DNA from: Amycolatopsis acididurans
GTDB lineage: Bacteria; Actinomycetota; Actinomycetes; Mycobacteriales; Pseudonocardiaceae
Length of the DNA: 64,000 nt
Assembly (NCBI RefSeq): GCF_012328925.1
Contig: NZ_JAAXLS010000025.1
Span: 1-64,000, forward strand
Reading direction: 5' to 3'
This document shows positions 9,160-17,999 of the stretch, in pieces. Numbering within the stretch: the first letter of the stretch is position 1; each line of letters begins with the position of its first letter. Both the position numbers and the translations under genes were made by a program. A model generated the notes under the pieces. The model saw nothing but the letters and a program-made list of their open reading frames with translations. It was not told the DNA's origin and searched no databases.

Positions 9160-9714
9160 GTGGACGATGACGAGATCACCCGGTACGCCTTCCGTGCCGC
9201 CCGCGGCGACGAGGCGGCCGCGGAGCGATTCGTCTCCGGGACGCAGCGCCAGCTGCACCGGCTGCTGACCTACCTGTCCAGCCCGGCCGTCGCCGAGGAC
9301 CTGATGCAGGAGACCTACCTGCGCGCGTTCGGCTCGCTGCCCGGCTACGAGGGGCGCTCCCCGGCGCGGATGTGGCTGCTGGCGATCGCGAAACGGGTCG
9401 CGGCCGACCACCTCCGCTCGGTCAAGCGGCGTCCGCTCAACAGCCTCGCCGAGGACTGGGTGGCCGAGGCCGAGCGGCAGGGCGCGCACACCCCGGATCA
9501 CGGCAGGCTCGTGGTGCTGCGGCGGCTGGTCAACGAACTGGAGCCGGAACGACGCGAGGCGTTCGTGCTGACCCAGGTGATCGGGCTGTCCTACGCCGAC
9601 GCGGCCGAGGTGTGCGACTGCGCCGTCGGCACCATCCGCTCCCGGGTGTTCCGCGCGCGGGAGGACCTGACGGCCGCCATGCGCAGCAACGAGCGGCACG
9701 CCTCAAACGGCTGA
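9160..9714 (+). CDS. sigC: ECF RNA polymerase sigma factor, SigC-like
   Basis: 184 residues, with region 2 ([20 protein letters not shown], then [16 protein letters not shown]) and region 4 ([20 protein letters not shown] then [11 protein letters not shown]). These segments closely resemble M. tuberculosis SigC ([35 protein letters not shown]). It directs core polymerase to a small stress or metal regulon; in mycobacteria SigC is linked to copper acquisition. It is paired divergently with an anti-sigma-like gene. The 3' end overlaps the broken TetR gene by 12 bases. The symbol is given by similarity only. Confidence 0.85.
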   Translation: [184 protein letters not shown]

Positions 9715-10080
9715 TTCGAGCAGCTGCGTCGCGATGCGCCCGGCGTCGGCGACCGCGCCGGGCAGCACGCCGAGCGAGGCCGCCACCGTCGCGCCCTCCA
9801 GCAGGACGAACAGCGATCCCGCGAGCTCGGCGGGACGGCGCGGACGAGTTCGGTCAGGTAGCCCAGCATCCACCGCTTCTGCGCCTGGATCGCCTGCCGT
9901 CCCGGATGCGCGCCCTCGGGCAGTTCGGCGTGTGCGTTGACGAAGGCACGGCCGCGGGTTCTCCGTGAGCATCCACTGCTCCAGCGCGTCGAACACCAGC
10001 AGCGGGCGCCGTTGCGGTGTGGCGCGGCCGTGTTCGGCCACCGCACGGACGTGGGCGATCGAATCCACTCCGACGGCGTG
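9703..10080 (-). pseudogene. TetR-family regulator remnant (C-terminal half, frameshifted)
   Basis: On the minus strand three pieces in alternating frames read as one TetR C-terminal ligand domain. Piece one contains RAVAEHGRATPQRRPLLVFDA, piece two AIQAQKRWMLGYLTELVRA, and piece three ELAGSLFVLLEGATVAASLG ending in LLESAV and a stop at 9703. Two frameshifts separate them, near 9965 and 9840. The N-terminal DNA-binding helix-turn-helix is missing altogether. The sequence switches near 10,080 into the transporter remnant. This is a dead gene unless the frameshifts are sequencing errors, which would still leave the HTH missing. Confidence 0.75.
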
Positions 10081-10703
10081 AATTCCGTTGGCACTGGAGA
10101 TCCTACGTGGACATTCGGACTGAGCGCCGCGTTCGTGCTGACCTGGAGCTCGGGCTTCATCGGCGCCTCGCTCGGCGCGGGCTCGGCGGCGCGATCGCGC
10201 CGCCGGCCTGGCGTTTCCTGGCCGCGGGCCTGCTGTTGCTCGCGTGGCGGCGGGGCACCGCGCTGACCGGCAGGCAGATCGCCGTGCAGGCGGGGCTCGG
10301 CCCGCTGTCCCAGTCCGACCGCGCTCGGCCAGTTCGTGCTCGGCGAACGCGCCGGGCCCCGACGGTGGATCGGCCTGGTCATCGGGCTCGCGGGAGTCGC
10401 GCTCGTGGTGGGCGGCGACCTGGCAGGCCATCCGGGCACGCCGGTGTGGGCGTACGCGCTGCCGTTCGCCGCGATGCTCTCCCTGGTCGCGGCCACGCTG
10501 GCCGAGCGCAAGACCCCGCCGGCGCCACTGGCCGACTCGCTGCTGGTCCAGTGCCTGACCCCGGCCACGATGCTGCTCGCGTGGCCGATGTCCGGCCAGC
10601 ACCTGACCGGGCGCGGGCTGCTCGGCCTGCTGATCTGCCTCGCCGGGGTCGCGCTGGTGCTGCTCCCCCGGAAATTGTCGGTGGGTGCGGGCATGATGGG
10701 CCC
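10078..10703 (+). pseudogene. EamA/DMT-family transporter remnant
   Basis: Fragments of a drug/metabolite transporter in shifting frames. A first membrane helix is FGLSAAFVLTWSSGFIGASL, followed in another frame by WRFLAAGLLLLAWRRGT. A later frame holds LGERAGPRRWIGLVIGLAGV, YALPFAAMLSLVAATLAERK and GLLGLLICLAGVALVLLPRK. Intact EamA proteins have two five-helix repeats of about 290 residues in total. Here several helices are missing and no own stop is left before the ligase gene. A GTG at 10078 is the only plausible start. Probably it was once divergent from the adjacent TetR regulator. Confidence 0.75.
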
Positions 10704-12215
10704 ATGCTCCTCGCCGACGTCGTCGCCACCTCCGCGGCGCTGGCGGCCACCCGCTCCCGCAAGAGCAAGATCGCCGCGCTCGCCGAGCTGCTCACCCGCG
10801 CCGGGCCCGGCGAACTGCCCGCCGTCGTCGCGTTCCTGACCGGGCAGCCGACGCAGGGCCGTATCGGCGCGGGCTGGCGCACGCTGGCCGAGCTCGGCGC
10901 GGCGCCGGCCGGTGCGCCCGAGCTGACGGTGGCGCAGGTCGACGCGGCGCTCGGCGAGGTCGCGAGCGCCAGCGGCAGTGGTTCGGCCCAGCGGCGCACC
11001 GTCGCACTGCGGGGGCTGTTCGCGCGCGCCACACAGGACGAGCAGCGGTTCCTGTTCCGGCTGCTCACCGGCGAGCTGCGGCAGGGCGCACTGGAAGGGG
11101 TCATGGTCGACGCCATCGCGACCGCGGCCGCGGTGCCCGGCGAGGTGGTGCGGCGGGCGTTCATGCTGTCCGGACGGCTCCCGGTCACGGCTTCGGCGGC
11201 GGTCACCGGCGGCGAGCGGGCGCTGGGCGAGTTCCGGCTGGCGCTCGGGCGGCCGATCCGGCCGATGCTCGCCTCCCCGGCCGAATCACTGGAAGAGGCG
11301 ATCGCGGAGCACGCCTCCGCGATCGTCGAGTACAAAATGGACGGTGCGCGCATCCAGGTGCACCGCGAGGGCGACGAGGTGCACGTGTACACGCGCACCC
11401 TGCGCGAGATCACCGGTTCGGTCGGCGAGCTGGTGGAGCTGGTGCGCGCGCTGCCGTGCCGGTCGGTCGTGCTCGATGGCGAAACCCTCGCCCTGTCCGA
11501 CGACGGCAGGCCGCGCCCGTTCCAGGAGACGATGAGCCGCTTCGGCAGCACCCGCGACGAGCAGGTGCGGGCGCTGCTGCTGCGGCCGTACTTCTTCGAC
11601 TGTCTTCACCTCGACGGCGAGGACCTGCTGGACGCCCCGTTGCGGGAGCGCAACAACGCACTGCGCACGGTGGCTGGCGCACACCTGATCCCCGGCGAGT
11701 CCGAGCCCGGCGCCCCGGCCGAGATTCTGGAGTCCGCGCTGGAGGCAGGGCACGAGGGCGTGATGGTCAAATCCCTCGATTCGCCGTACGCGGCGGGACG
11801 GCGGGGCCGTGCCTGGTTGAAGGTCAAGCCGGTGCACACGCTCGATCTGGTGGTGCTGGCCGCCGAATGGGGCCACGGCCGTCGCACCGGGTATCTGTCC
11901 AATCTGCACCTCGGCGCACGCGATCCCGACGGCGGCCCGCCGATCATGGTCGGCAAGACGTTCAAGGGCCTGACCGACGAGCTGCTGGCCTGGCAGACCA
12001 AGACGTTCCCGGAGCTGGAGACCCGGCGCGACGATTGGACCGTCTACCTGCGCCCGGAACTGGTCGTGGAGATCGAGCTCGACGGCGCGCAGGTCAGCAC
12101 GCGCTATCCCGGCGGAGTCGCGCTGCGGTTCGCGCGGGTGGTGCGCTACCGGCCGGACAAGCAGGCGCACGATGCCGACACGATCGACGCCGTGCGCGCG
12201 ACCCTGAAGGGCTGA
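10704..12215 (+). CDS. lig: ATP-dependent DNA ligase
   Basis: 503 residues. The nucleotidyl-transfer motif with the adenylated lysine is EYKMDG, Lys about 211. Later motifs include the DGETLAL segment, EGVMVKSLDSPY (motif IV region) and AWLKVKP (motif V). An N-terminal helical DNA-binding domain covers about 1-170, and an OB-fold covers the C-terminus. This matches the LigB-type ligases of actinobacteria, accessory to the essential NAD-dependent LigA. I chose the ATG at 10704 because the conserved N-terminus (LLADVVATSAALAATRSRKSK) begins there; the frame stays open upstream through the transporter remnant. Confidence 0.93.
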   Translation: MLLADVVATSAALAATRSRKSKIAALAELLTRAGPGELPAVVAFLTGQPTQGRIGAGWRTLAELGAAPAGAPELTVAQVDAALGEVASASGSGSAQRRTVALRGLFARATQDEQRFLFRLLTGELRQGALEGVMVDAIATAAAVPGEVVRRAFMLSGRLPVTASAAVTGGERALGEFRLALGRPIRPMLASPAESLEEAIAEHASAIVEYKMDGARIQVHREGDEVHVYTRTLREITGSVGELVELVRALPCRSVVLDGETLALSDDGRPRPFQETMSRFGSTRDEQVRALLLRPYFFDCLHLDGEDLLDAPLRERNNALRTVAGAHLIPGESEPGAPAEILESALEAGHEGVMVKSLDSPYAAGRRGRAWLKVKPVHTLDLVVLAAEWGHGRRTGYLSNLHLGARDPDGGPPIMVGKTFKGLTDELLAWQTKTFPELETRRDDWTVYLRPELVVEIELDGAQVSTRYPGGVALRFARVVRYRPDKQAHDADTIDAVRATLKG

Positions 12216-12511
12216 CTGCTCGTAGATCTTCACACAGGCCGCTTCGGCGCGCGTCTTGCCGTTGTGCTTGACGATCGCGCCGCACACCTTCGAGTTGTTC
12301 TTGAAGTTTTGTCGACATAGACACCGTGGCTGTTGTCGTACACCGACGTGCACAGGATCGCCGGCTTGCCGTCGAGTTCGCTCTTGGTGCAGCCCTGCGA
12401 GTTGGCGCTCGCGGTCGGCGCGGCGAAGGCGGTCGCGCCGACCGCGATCCATCGCCTGGCTCCACGCCGGGAGGCCTTACTCCACAAAGGACTGGGGCGT
12501 TTCGTACACAA
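12216..12511 (-). pseudogene. Small secreted cysteine-containing protein gene, frameshifted and truncated
   Basis: The minus strand encodes a signal peptide with arginine pairs (RRGARRWIAVGATAFAAPTA), then GCTKSELDGKPAILCTSVYD up to GVYVDK. A frame change near 12,312 is needed to read the rest (NFKNNSKVCGAIVKHNGKTR, then AACVKIYEQ). The two halves together form a compact domain with four cysteines. The second half has no stop before running into the ligase gene. The start is uncertain (TTG candidates only). A sequencing error could explain the frameshift, but the missing stop also suggests decay. The family is not recognised. Confidence 0.55.
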
Positions 12512-12563
12512 CTAACGATCGACTGTCACAGAACTGGGACAAACCGGCCCTAGGTTCACAGCC

Positions 12564-14288
12564 ATGGCGATTGTCACCGCGCTCGAACCTGCTCGCAGAA
12601 CGGAGCCCGGGGACCCGCTCAGACGCCCGCGACGGTGGCCCGCCGTCGTCGCCGTACTGGCCGGGGTGGCGTTGATCGGCTGGCGGGCGGCGCGGTACGG
12701 CCGGTGGCTCGTGGACGACGCGGCGATCACCTTCGCTTACGCCCGCAACATCGCCGAAGGCCTCGGCCCGGTCGCACAGCCCGGACTGGCCCCGGTCGAG
12801 GGCTTCTCGAATCCGACGTGGACGGCCCTGCTCGCCGTCGGGCGCCTGCTCGGCCTGTTCGACCGCGGCACGTTGTTCGGCGTTCCCGACTACGTGGTGT
12901 TCCCGAAGGCGCTGGCCCTGTTGTGCTGCGCGGGAATCCTGGTCGCGATCCACGCCGCCGCAACCCTCGTGACACGCAAGGCGTGGCTGCTCACCCTCGG
13001 CGCGGGCGCCGCACTCGCCGCCGTTCCGTCCTTTGTGGTCTGGTGTTTCTCCGGAATGGAGAACTCGCTGTTCGCGCTGGCCGCCACGGTGCCGGCGGTG
13101 GTCGTCTTCCGCGCCGTGCTGCTGGGCAGGCTGCTCACGGCGAAGGTCGCGGTGATCGCCGGGCTGCTCGCCGCGGCGGCGGCGCTGACCAGGCCGGACG
13201 GCGCGATCTACCTGCTCGTGTACCCGATCGTCGTGCTGATCCACCTGCGCCGCGGCAAGATCAAGGACAGCCTGCGCGGCGTCGCGTTCTCGGCGGCGGC
13301 GTTCGCCGTGCCGTTCGGTGGCTACGTGATCTGGCGGTGGTTCGAGTTCGGTCGGCTGGTGCCCAACACCGCGATCGCCAAATCGCAGGACCTCCCGCAG
13401 CTGAGCCAGCTGGTCCGCGCCGGCGACCTCGTGCAGTACGCGGGTGCGTTCGCGGTGCTGGTCTTCATGGTGGCAGCCGGGCTGGCCATGTCCCGGTCCT
13501 CATGGTGGCGCGACGGGCTGTGCACATTGCTGGTGCCGCTCGGCCTCGCGCTCACCGCGTACGCGGTGATGGAGAAGGACTGGATGGGCGAATACCGGTT
13601 CGCCACGCCGGTGTGGCCGCTCGCCGCGCTGGCCGCCGCGCCGGCGCTGACCGAGGCACTGCGCGGGGCCGGGCTGCGCGGCCGGATCCTGCTTTCGCTC
13701 GCGGTCGTGGTGGCGCTGCTGCCCTCGGGTTCGGCGCTCGCCTCGGCGGGCGAGAAGTTCCGCACCACGCCGACATTGCCGATGTGCTTCATCGCCGACC
13801 GGTTCGGCCGCATGTTCAACCAGTACGCGGACATGCTGGACGTGAGGCAGGGCTCGATACTGGAGCCCGACCTCGGCGGCAGCTCGCTGACCAGCAGGCT
13901 GCCGATCGTCGACCTCGCCGGGCTCACCGACCACCGGATCGCCGACTACTTCCACGACGGCGACAAGGCCGGGGTACCGGAGTACGTGTTCGAGGAGGTC
14001 AAGCCGACGTTCATCCACTTCCGGATGTACTGGGGCGCGGTGACCGGCCTCGCGAACGATCCCCGGCTCACCCGTGACTACGTGCCGCTCTACGTCTACC
14101 CGGCGCCTGCCGAGTACGGCGGCGACTTCGTCCGCAAGGACGCGGTGCCCAGCGAAGCCAAGCTCGCCGCCGCGCGGGAGTACGCGTCGACGATGATCCC
14201 GCAGGTCGAGGGCAACATCTACACGTGGCCGCGCCGCTCCTGCGGCGACACGCTGCGCCCCGGTCAGACGTCCGTCGCACTGCCATGA
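12564..14288 (+). CDS. Polytopic membrane protein, GT-C glycosyltransferase-like
   Basis: 574 residues with about ten hydrophobic helices in the first 430 residues and a soluble C-terminal part. Right after the first helix it has YGRWLVDDAAITFAYARNIA, the Asp-Asp loop arrangement seen in GT-C enzymes that use polyprenyl-phosphate sugars (for example AftB-like arabinosyltransferases), followed by GFSNPTW. It may add a sugar to a cell-envelope glycan or protein outside the membrane. Donor and acceptor are unknown. Its last 25 bases overlap the convergent histidine kinase gene. Assignment rests on topology and the DD motif. Confidence 0.6.
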   Translation: MAIVTALEPARRTEPGDPLRRPRRWPAVVAVLAGVALIGWRAARYGRWLVDDAAITFAYARNIAEGLGPVAQPGLAPVEGFSNPTWTALLAVGRLLGLFDRGTLFGVPDYVVFPKALALLCCAGILVAIHAAATLVTRKAWLLTLGAGAALAAVPSFVVWCFSGMENSLFALAATVPAVVVFRAVLLGRLLTAKVAVIAGLLAAAAALTRPDGAIYLLVYPIVVLIHLRRGKIKDSLRGVAFSAAAFAVPFGGYVIWRWFEFGRLVPNTAIAKSQDLPQLSQLVRAGDLVQYAGAFAVLVFMVAAGLAMSRSSWWRDGLCTLLVPLGLALTAYAVMEKDWMGEYRFATPVWPLAALAAAPALTEALRGAGLRGRILLSLAVVVALLPSGSALASAGEKFRTTPTLPMCFIADRFGRMFNQYADMLDVRQGSILEPDLGGSSLTSRLPIVDLAGLTDHRIADYFHDGDKAGVPEYVFEEVKPTFIHFRMYWGAVTGLANDPRLTRDYVPLYVYPAPAEYGGDFVRKDAVPSEAKLAAAREYASTMIPQVEGNIYTWPRRSCGDTLRPGQTSVALP

Positions 14289-15649
14289 GGTGCGCGCGGG
14301 ATCGTGACCGTGAAGACGGCGCCGCCGGAGTTCGCGACCGTGATGTGACCGCCGTGCGCGCGGGCGTTCTCCAGTGCGATGGCCAGGCCCAGCCCGCTGC
14401 CGTCGGTGGCGGAGCGGGCCCGGTCACCACGCACGAACCGGTCGAACACCAGCGGCAGTAGTTCTTCGGGCACGCCGGGACCGGAGTCGGCGACGCGAAT
14501 CGTGACGGTGTCCGCGTCCGTGCCGTCGATGGTCACGGTGACCGGTGGGGCGCCGTGCTTGAACGCGTTGGCCAGCAGGTTCCGCGCGATCGTGTGCAGC
14601 CGGCGAGGATCCCCGGTCAGTGCGAGATCGCCGCGCGTGCGCAGCTCGACCTCACCGCCGGTCAGCTCGATCGCGTCGCGCCACACATCGGCGAGGTCGA
14701 GGTGGTCCGGCCGGAACTCGGCGACGCCCGCGTCGAACCGGGACATCTCCAGCAGATCCTCGATCAGGGTGCCGAGCCGCCGTGCCTGCACCCCCATCAG
14801 CTGCGCGGACCGGTGCCCCAGTTCGGGATGGTCGAGCCCGTCGGCGGCGGCCACCATCGCCGCGACCGGCGTGCGCAGATCGTGCGCCGCGTCGGCGACG
14901 AACCGCCGCTGCTGCTGGTCCTTGGCCCGTAGCTCGGCGATGGACTGTCCGACCTGTGCCGCCATGGAGTTGAACGAGCTCGCCAGTTCCGCCAGCTCGT
15001 CGCGGCCCCGCACCGGCACCCGGATGTCGAGCGCGCCACGCCCCAGCTGCCGTGCCGCGTCCGCGACGGCCTGCACCGGCCGCTGCAACCGCTTCGCCGC
15101 GACGAGTGCCGCGCCGACCCCGAGCGTCGCGACCACGATCGCGATCATGGACAGGCTGCGCCGCAGGGCGATCAGTTCGTCCTCCAGCGGCTGCATGTTG
15201 TAGAACTCGACCAGCACCACGTAGGGCGTCGTGGTGCCGGCGAACACGACGAACGGCTGGTTCTCCGGTTCCCACATCACCGGGCTCGACGAGTCCACGG
15301 CGGTGTCCACCAGCCACTCCGGCACCTCGACCGGCGACGGATCGCCGACCCTGTTCGCGGGCAGGCCGGGTACCCGCTCGAACAGGCACCACGTGATGCC
15401 GCGCTCGCGGGACATGTAGCCCTGCACCAGTTCGGCGGCGCTGTCCCCGCCCGGCACGTACTGCGCGACGAACTTCGCCTGGATCGCGTCGGACCGGAAG
15501 CTCGTGCGGGCGGCCGCGATGAACCGGTCCCTGGTGGTGCTCGCCTGCAATTGGTAGGCGGCGAAGGCCACCATGACGGTGGCGAGCACCGTCACGAGCA
15601 CGACCGCCGCGGCGATCCTGGCCCGAAGTCCGAAGTAGGGCCTGCTCAC
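14264..15649 (-). CDS. Sensor histidine kinase
   Basis: 461 residues. Membrane helix 1 (about 9-32), an extracellular sensor region to about 160, and helix 2 (about 168-187) are followed by a HAMP linker. The dimerisation domain has the H-box FVADAAHDLRTPVAAM (His about 260), and the ATPase domain has the N-box NLLANAFKHG and G-boxes VADSGPGVPEE and GSGLGLAIALENA. It overlaps the upstream response regulator by four bases, so the two are translated together. The signal is unknown. It is a typical OmpR-system kinase. Confidence 0.93.
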   Translation of the reverse strand: MSRPYFGLRARIAAAVVLVTVLATVMVAFAAYQLQASTTRDRFIAAARTSFRSDAIQAKFVAQYVPGGDSAAELVQGYMSRERGITWCLFERVPGLPANRVGDPSPVEVPEWLVDTAVDSSSPVMWEPENQPFVVFAGTTTPYVVLVEFYNMQPLEDELIALRRSLSMIAIVVATLGVGAALVAAKRLQRPVQAVADAARQLGRGALDIRVPVRGRDELAELASSFNSMAAQVGQSIAELRAKDQQQRRFVADAAHDLRTPVAAMVAAADGLDHPELGHRSAQLMGVQARRLGTLIEDLLEMSRFDAGVAEFRPDHLDLADVWRDAIELTGGEVELRTRGDLALTGDPRRLHTIARNLLANAFKHGAPPVTVTIDGTDADTVTIRVADSGPGVPEELLPLVFDRFVRGDRARSATDGSGLGLAIALENARAHGGHITVANSGGAVFTVTIPRAPHGSATDV

Positions 15650-16317
15650 GGTTTCGTGAGCCGGTAGCCGAGCCCGCGAACGGTTTTGAGCAGGGCGGGA
15701 TTGGCGGGGTCACGTTCGATCTTCGCGCGCAGCCGCCCTATCGCCGCGTCCACGAGCCGGGAATCGCCGACGTAGCCGTAGTCCCAGACGCGTTTGAGCA
15801 GCGTCTGCCTGCTCAGCACCTGCGCGGGATGGCTCACGAACTCCAGCAGCAGCTTGAGTTCGGTCGCGGTGAGGTGCAGTTCCTCGCCGTCCGCGGTGAC
15901 CGTCATCGCCGCGGTGTCCACGACCAGGTGCCCGACTTGGACGGTCTGGTCACGCTGCTCGGACGTGACGCGCCGCAGGATCGCCTTGATACGCGCGTCG
16001 ACGACGCGTGGTTCGGCCGGTTTGACGACGTAATCGTCGGCGCCGCATTCCAGGCCCACCACCACGTCCACCGGATCGCCGCGCGCGGTCAGCAGGATGA
16101 CCGGGACGAGGCTGCGTGCCCGGATGCGCCGGCACACCTCGAACCCGTCGACCCCGGGCAGCATCACGTCGAGCAGCACCAGGTCGAAGTCGAGCGCGGT
16201 CTCCAGCGCCTGCTCGCCCGAACCGGCGACCTCGACCTCGTGACCGAGGCCGCCCAGCGCGAGTGAGAAGGCCTCGGCGAGCGCGTCGTCGTCCTCCACC
16301 ACCAGCAACCGCGGCAT
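15646..16317 (-). CDS. OmpR/PhoB-family response regulator
   Basis: 223 residues. The receiver domain has the acidic pair EDDD (about 8-11), the phospho-acceptor Asp in LLDVMLPGVDGFEV (about 51) and the conserved Lys in VVKPAEPR (about 101). A C-terminal winged helix follows (LTATELKLLLEFVSHPAQVL, then DSRLVDAAIGRLRAKIE). It acts as the transcription factor of the kinase just downstream, with an ATGA overlap. Targets are unknown; the neighbouring exported PHP-domain gene is on the same strand but upstream. Confidence 0.94.
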   Translation of the reverse strand: MPRLLVVEDDDALAEAFSLALGGLGHEVEVAGSGEQALETALDFDLVLLDVMLPGVDGFEVCRRIRARSLVPVILLTARGDPVDVVVGLECGADDYVVKPAEPRVVDARIKAILRRVTSEQRDQTVQVGHLVVDTAAMTVTADGEELHLTATELKLLLEFVSHPAQVLSRQTLLKRVWDYGYVGDSRLVDAAIGRLRAKIERDPANPALLKTVRGLGYRLTKP

Positions 16318-16354
16318 CCGGCCCCCCGTCGATCAGCCAGGGGCCACAATACCG

Positions 16355-17887
16355 TCAGCGTTCACCGAGGAAGATCGGGTTGGTCATGGCCGCCATCGCG
16401 CCGAAGTTCAGATCGGCCGAGAGTGCGGGCGATCCGGCGCTGCCATCGGCCTTGGGATGCCGCACCTCGGCCCGCACGTAGGCCGACACGTCCGGGGTGG
16501 TCGTCCAGTTGACCGTGCCCTCGCCATCGGCGGGCAGGCTCGTCTGCAGGATCTGCCCCTCGTCGGTGATCAACCGCACCGTGCCGTTCGGCACGCCCTT
16601 GACCTCCAGCCGCACACCGACCTTGTCCCCGGGTGCGACGTCGAGGCGCTCGCCGATCCCGGCGGACTGGCCGCGCGGTCCGGCGGCGGCGAACGACAGG
16701 TTGACGTCGGCGGATTCGGCGAGCCAGTTCCGGCCGGCCTTGATCCCGGCCAGGATCGCGTCGCGGGTCAGCGCGTCGGCGAGCACCACGTTCTGGGGCA
16801 GGCCGATCACGTTGCCGGGGTTGTGCGCGTCGCTGTTGCCCATCGCGGGCAGCCACTGGGTGCCGCGCTTCACCGACTCGACGAGCATGTTGTCCCAAGT
16901 GGACACTGTCGCGTCGTCGTCCCAGGTCCACGGCCCGTTCCACACCTCGACGGCGTCGAAGTCGGAGTACCCGAACTTGAAGTTGCAGGCGACCCACGGG
17001 CAGTACGGGTGCGCGGCGACGGCGAGACCGCCCGCGCGGTGGATGTCACGCAGGTAGCCGGAGATCTCGCCGTCGCGTGCGCGGTAGCGCCAGTCGATGA
17101 ACTGGCCGGGCTCGATGCCGAGCGCGAGCCAGTGGCCGTTGCGGGTGGTGACCTCCTCGCCGAGCATGATCAGCAGATCGGAGCCGGCCAGCGGCCCCCA
17201 CACGCCGTGCGAGGACGTCGTGTTGTGGTCGGTGGAGGTGATGAAGTCGAGTCGTGCCTCCCTCGCACCCGCGGCGACCTCCTCGGGCAAACGTTTGCCA
17301 TCGGAGTAGACCGTGTGCAGGTGGCAGTCGCCGCGATACCAGGCGCGGCCACGGCCGCCCGCCCGCGTCGCGGGGTATTTCGGCTGGTACGGCGCGCCGG
17401 GCGGGCCGTGGGTGAGCGTGACCTCGACGTGGTAGTTCATGCCCTGCGGTGCGACCTGGTACGGGCCGAGCGCGACGTTCCAGGTGCCCGGCATGACATC
17501 GCCGGGCAAATAGCCGGGGGTGGCCTCGCCGCGGCTGATCGAGAAGCGGTCGCGGAAACCGCCGGACCAGCCGCGGAAACCGGTGCCGCCGAGGCCGGTG
17601 CCGCGCGCGTCGAACACGCCGATATCGCAGGAGTTGCCGGGCGTGCCACTGGGCACCGACGGCTTGTCGTAGCTGTACACGACGGAGATCTGGCTGACCC
17701 CGGAGGGCACCTGCACGGGCAGGTAGACGAAGTCCGGCACCCCGGGATCGAGGTGACCGGTGATCACCTTCGTCTCGGTCTGCCCCTCTGCCGCCTCCGC
17801 GAACGCGACGGGCGCCAGCGCGACCCCGGTGCCGATTCCGGCCGCGGCAAGGAAACCCCGGCGCGATACCCCGCAATTCATGCACAT
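16355..17887 (-). CDS. Tat-exported PHP-domain (CehA/McbA-like) metallohydrolase
   Basis: 510 residues. The start shows a twin-arginine signal, SRRGFLAAAGIGTGVALAPV. A beta-rich N-terminal segment (about 40-170) precedes a PHP metal-hydrolase domain. Its ligands are visible: CHLHTVYSDG, STDHNTTSSHG, AAHPYCPW and MGNSDAHNPGNVIG. A small beta domain ends the protein. Known relatives hydrolyse phosphoesters or carbamates; the substrate here cannot be told. Folding in the cytoplasm before Tat export fits metal loading. A second in-frame Met at residue 3 is an alternative start. Confidence 0.85.
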   Translation of the reverse strand: MCMNCGVSRRGFLAAAGIGTGVALAPVAFAEAAEGQTETKVITGHLDPGVPDFVYLPVQVPSGVSQISVVYSYDKPSVPSGTPGNSCDIGVFDARGTGLGGTGFRGWSGGFRDRFSISRGEATPGYLPGDVMPGTWNVALGPYQVAPQGMNYHVEVTLTHGPPGAPYQPKYPATRAGGRGRAWYRGDCHLHTVYSDGKRLPEEVAAGAREARLDFITSTDHNTTSSHGVWGPLAGSDLLIMLGEEVTTRNGHWLALGIEPGQFIDWRYRARDGEISGYLRDIHRAGGLAVAAHPYCPWVACNFKFGYSDFDAVEVWNGPWTWDDDATVSTWDNMLVESVKRGTQWLPAMGNSDAHNPGNVIGLPQNVVLADALTRDAILAGIKAGRNWLAESADVNLSFAAAGPRGQSAGIGERLDVAPGDKVGVRLEVKGVPNGTVRLITDEGQILQTSLPADGEGTVNWTTTPDVSAYVRAEVRHPKADGSAGSPALSADLNFGAMAAMTNPIFLGER

Positions 17888-17999
17888 GCCCGCACGTTTT
17901 CAAGCACCGGTGAAGGTCGCGAACCGATCAGTGGTCCGGCGGGTGTCGTTCAGCTGAATCTCGAAGGCTCGCGCGAGGTCACGGGAGCTGGTAAGTGTC

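Noticed and set aside
14264..14288. Frameshift or misassembly at overlapping gene ends
   Set aside because: The 25-base convergent overlap of the GT-C-like and kinase genes leaves both with complete domains, so it is a normal tail-to-tail overlap.
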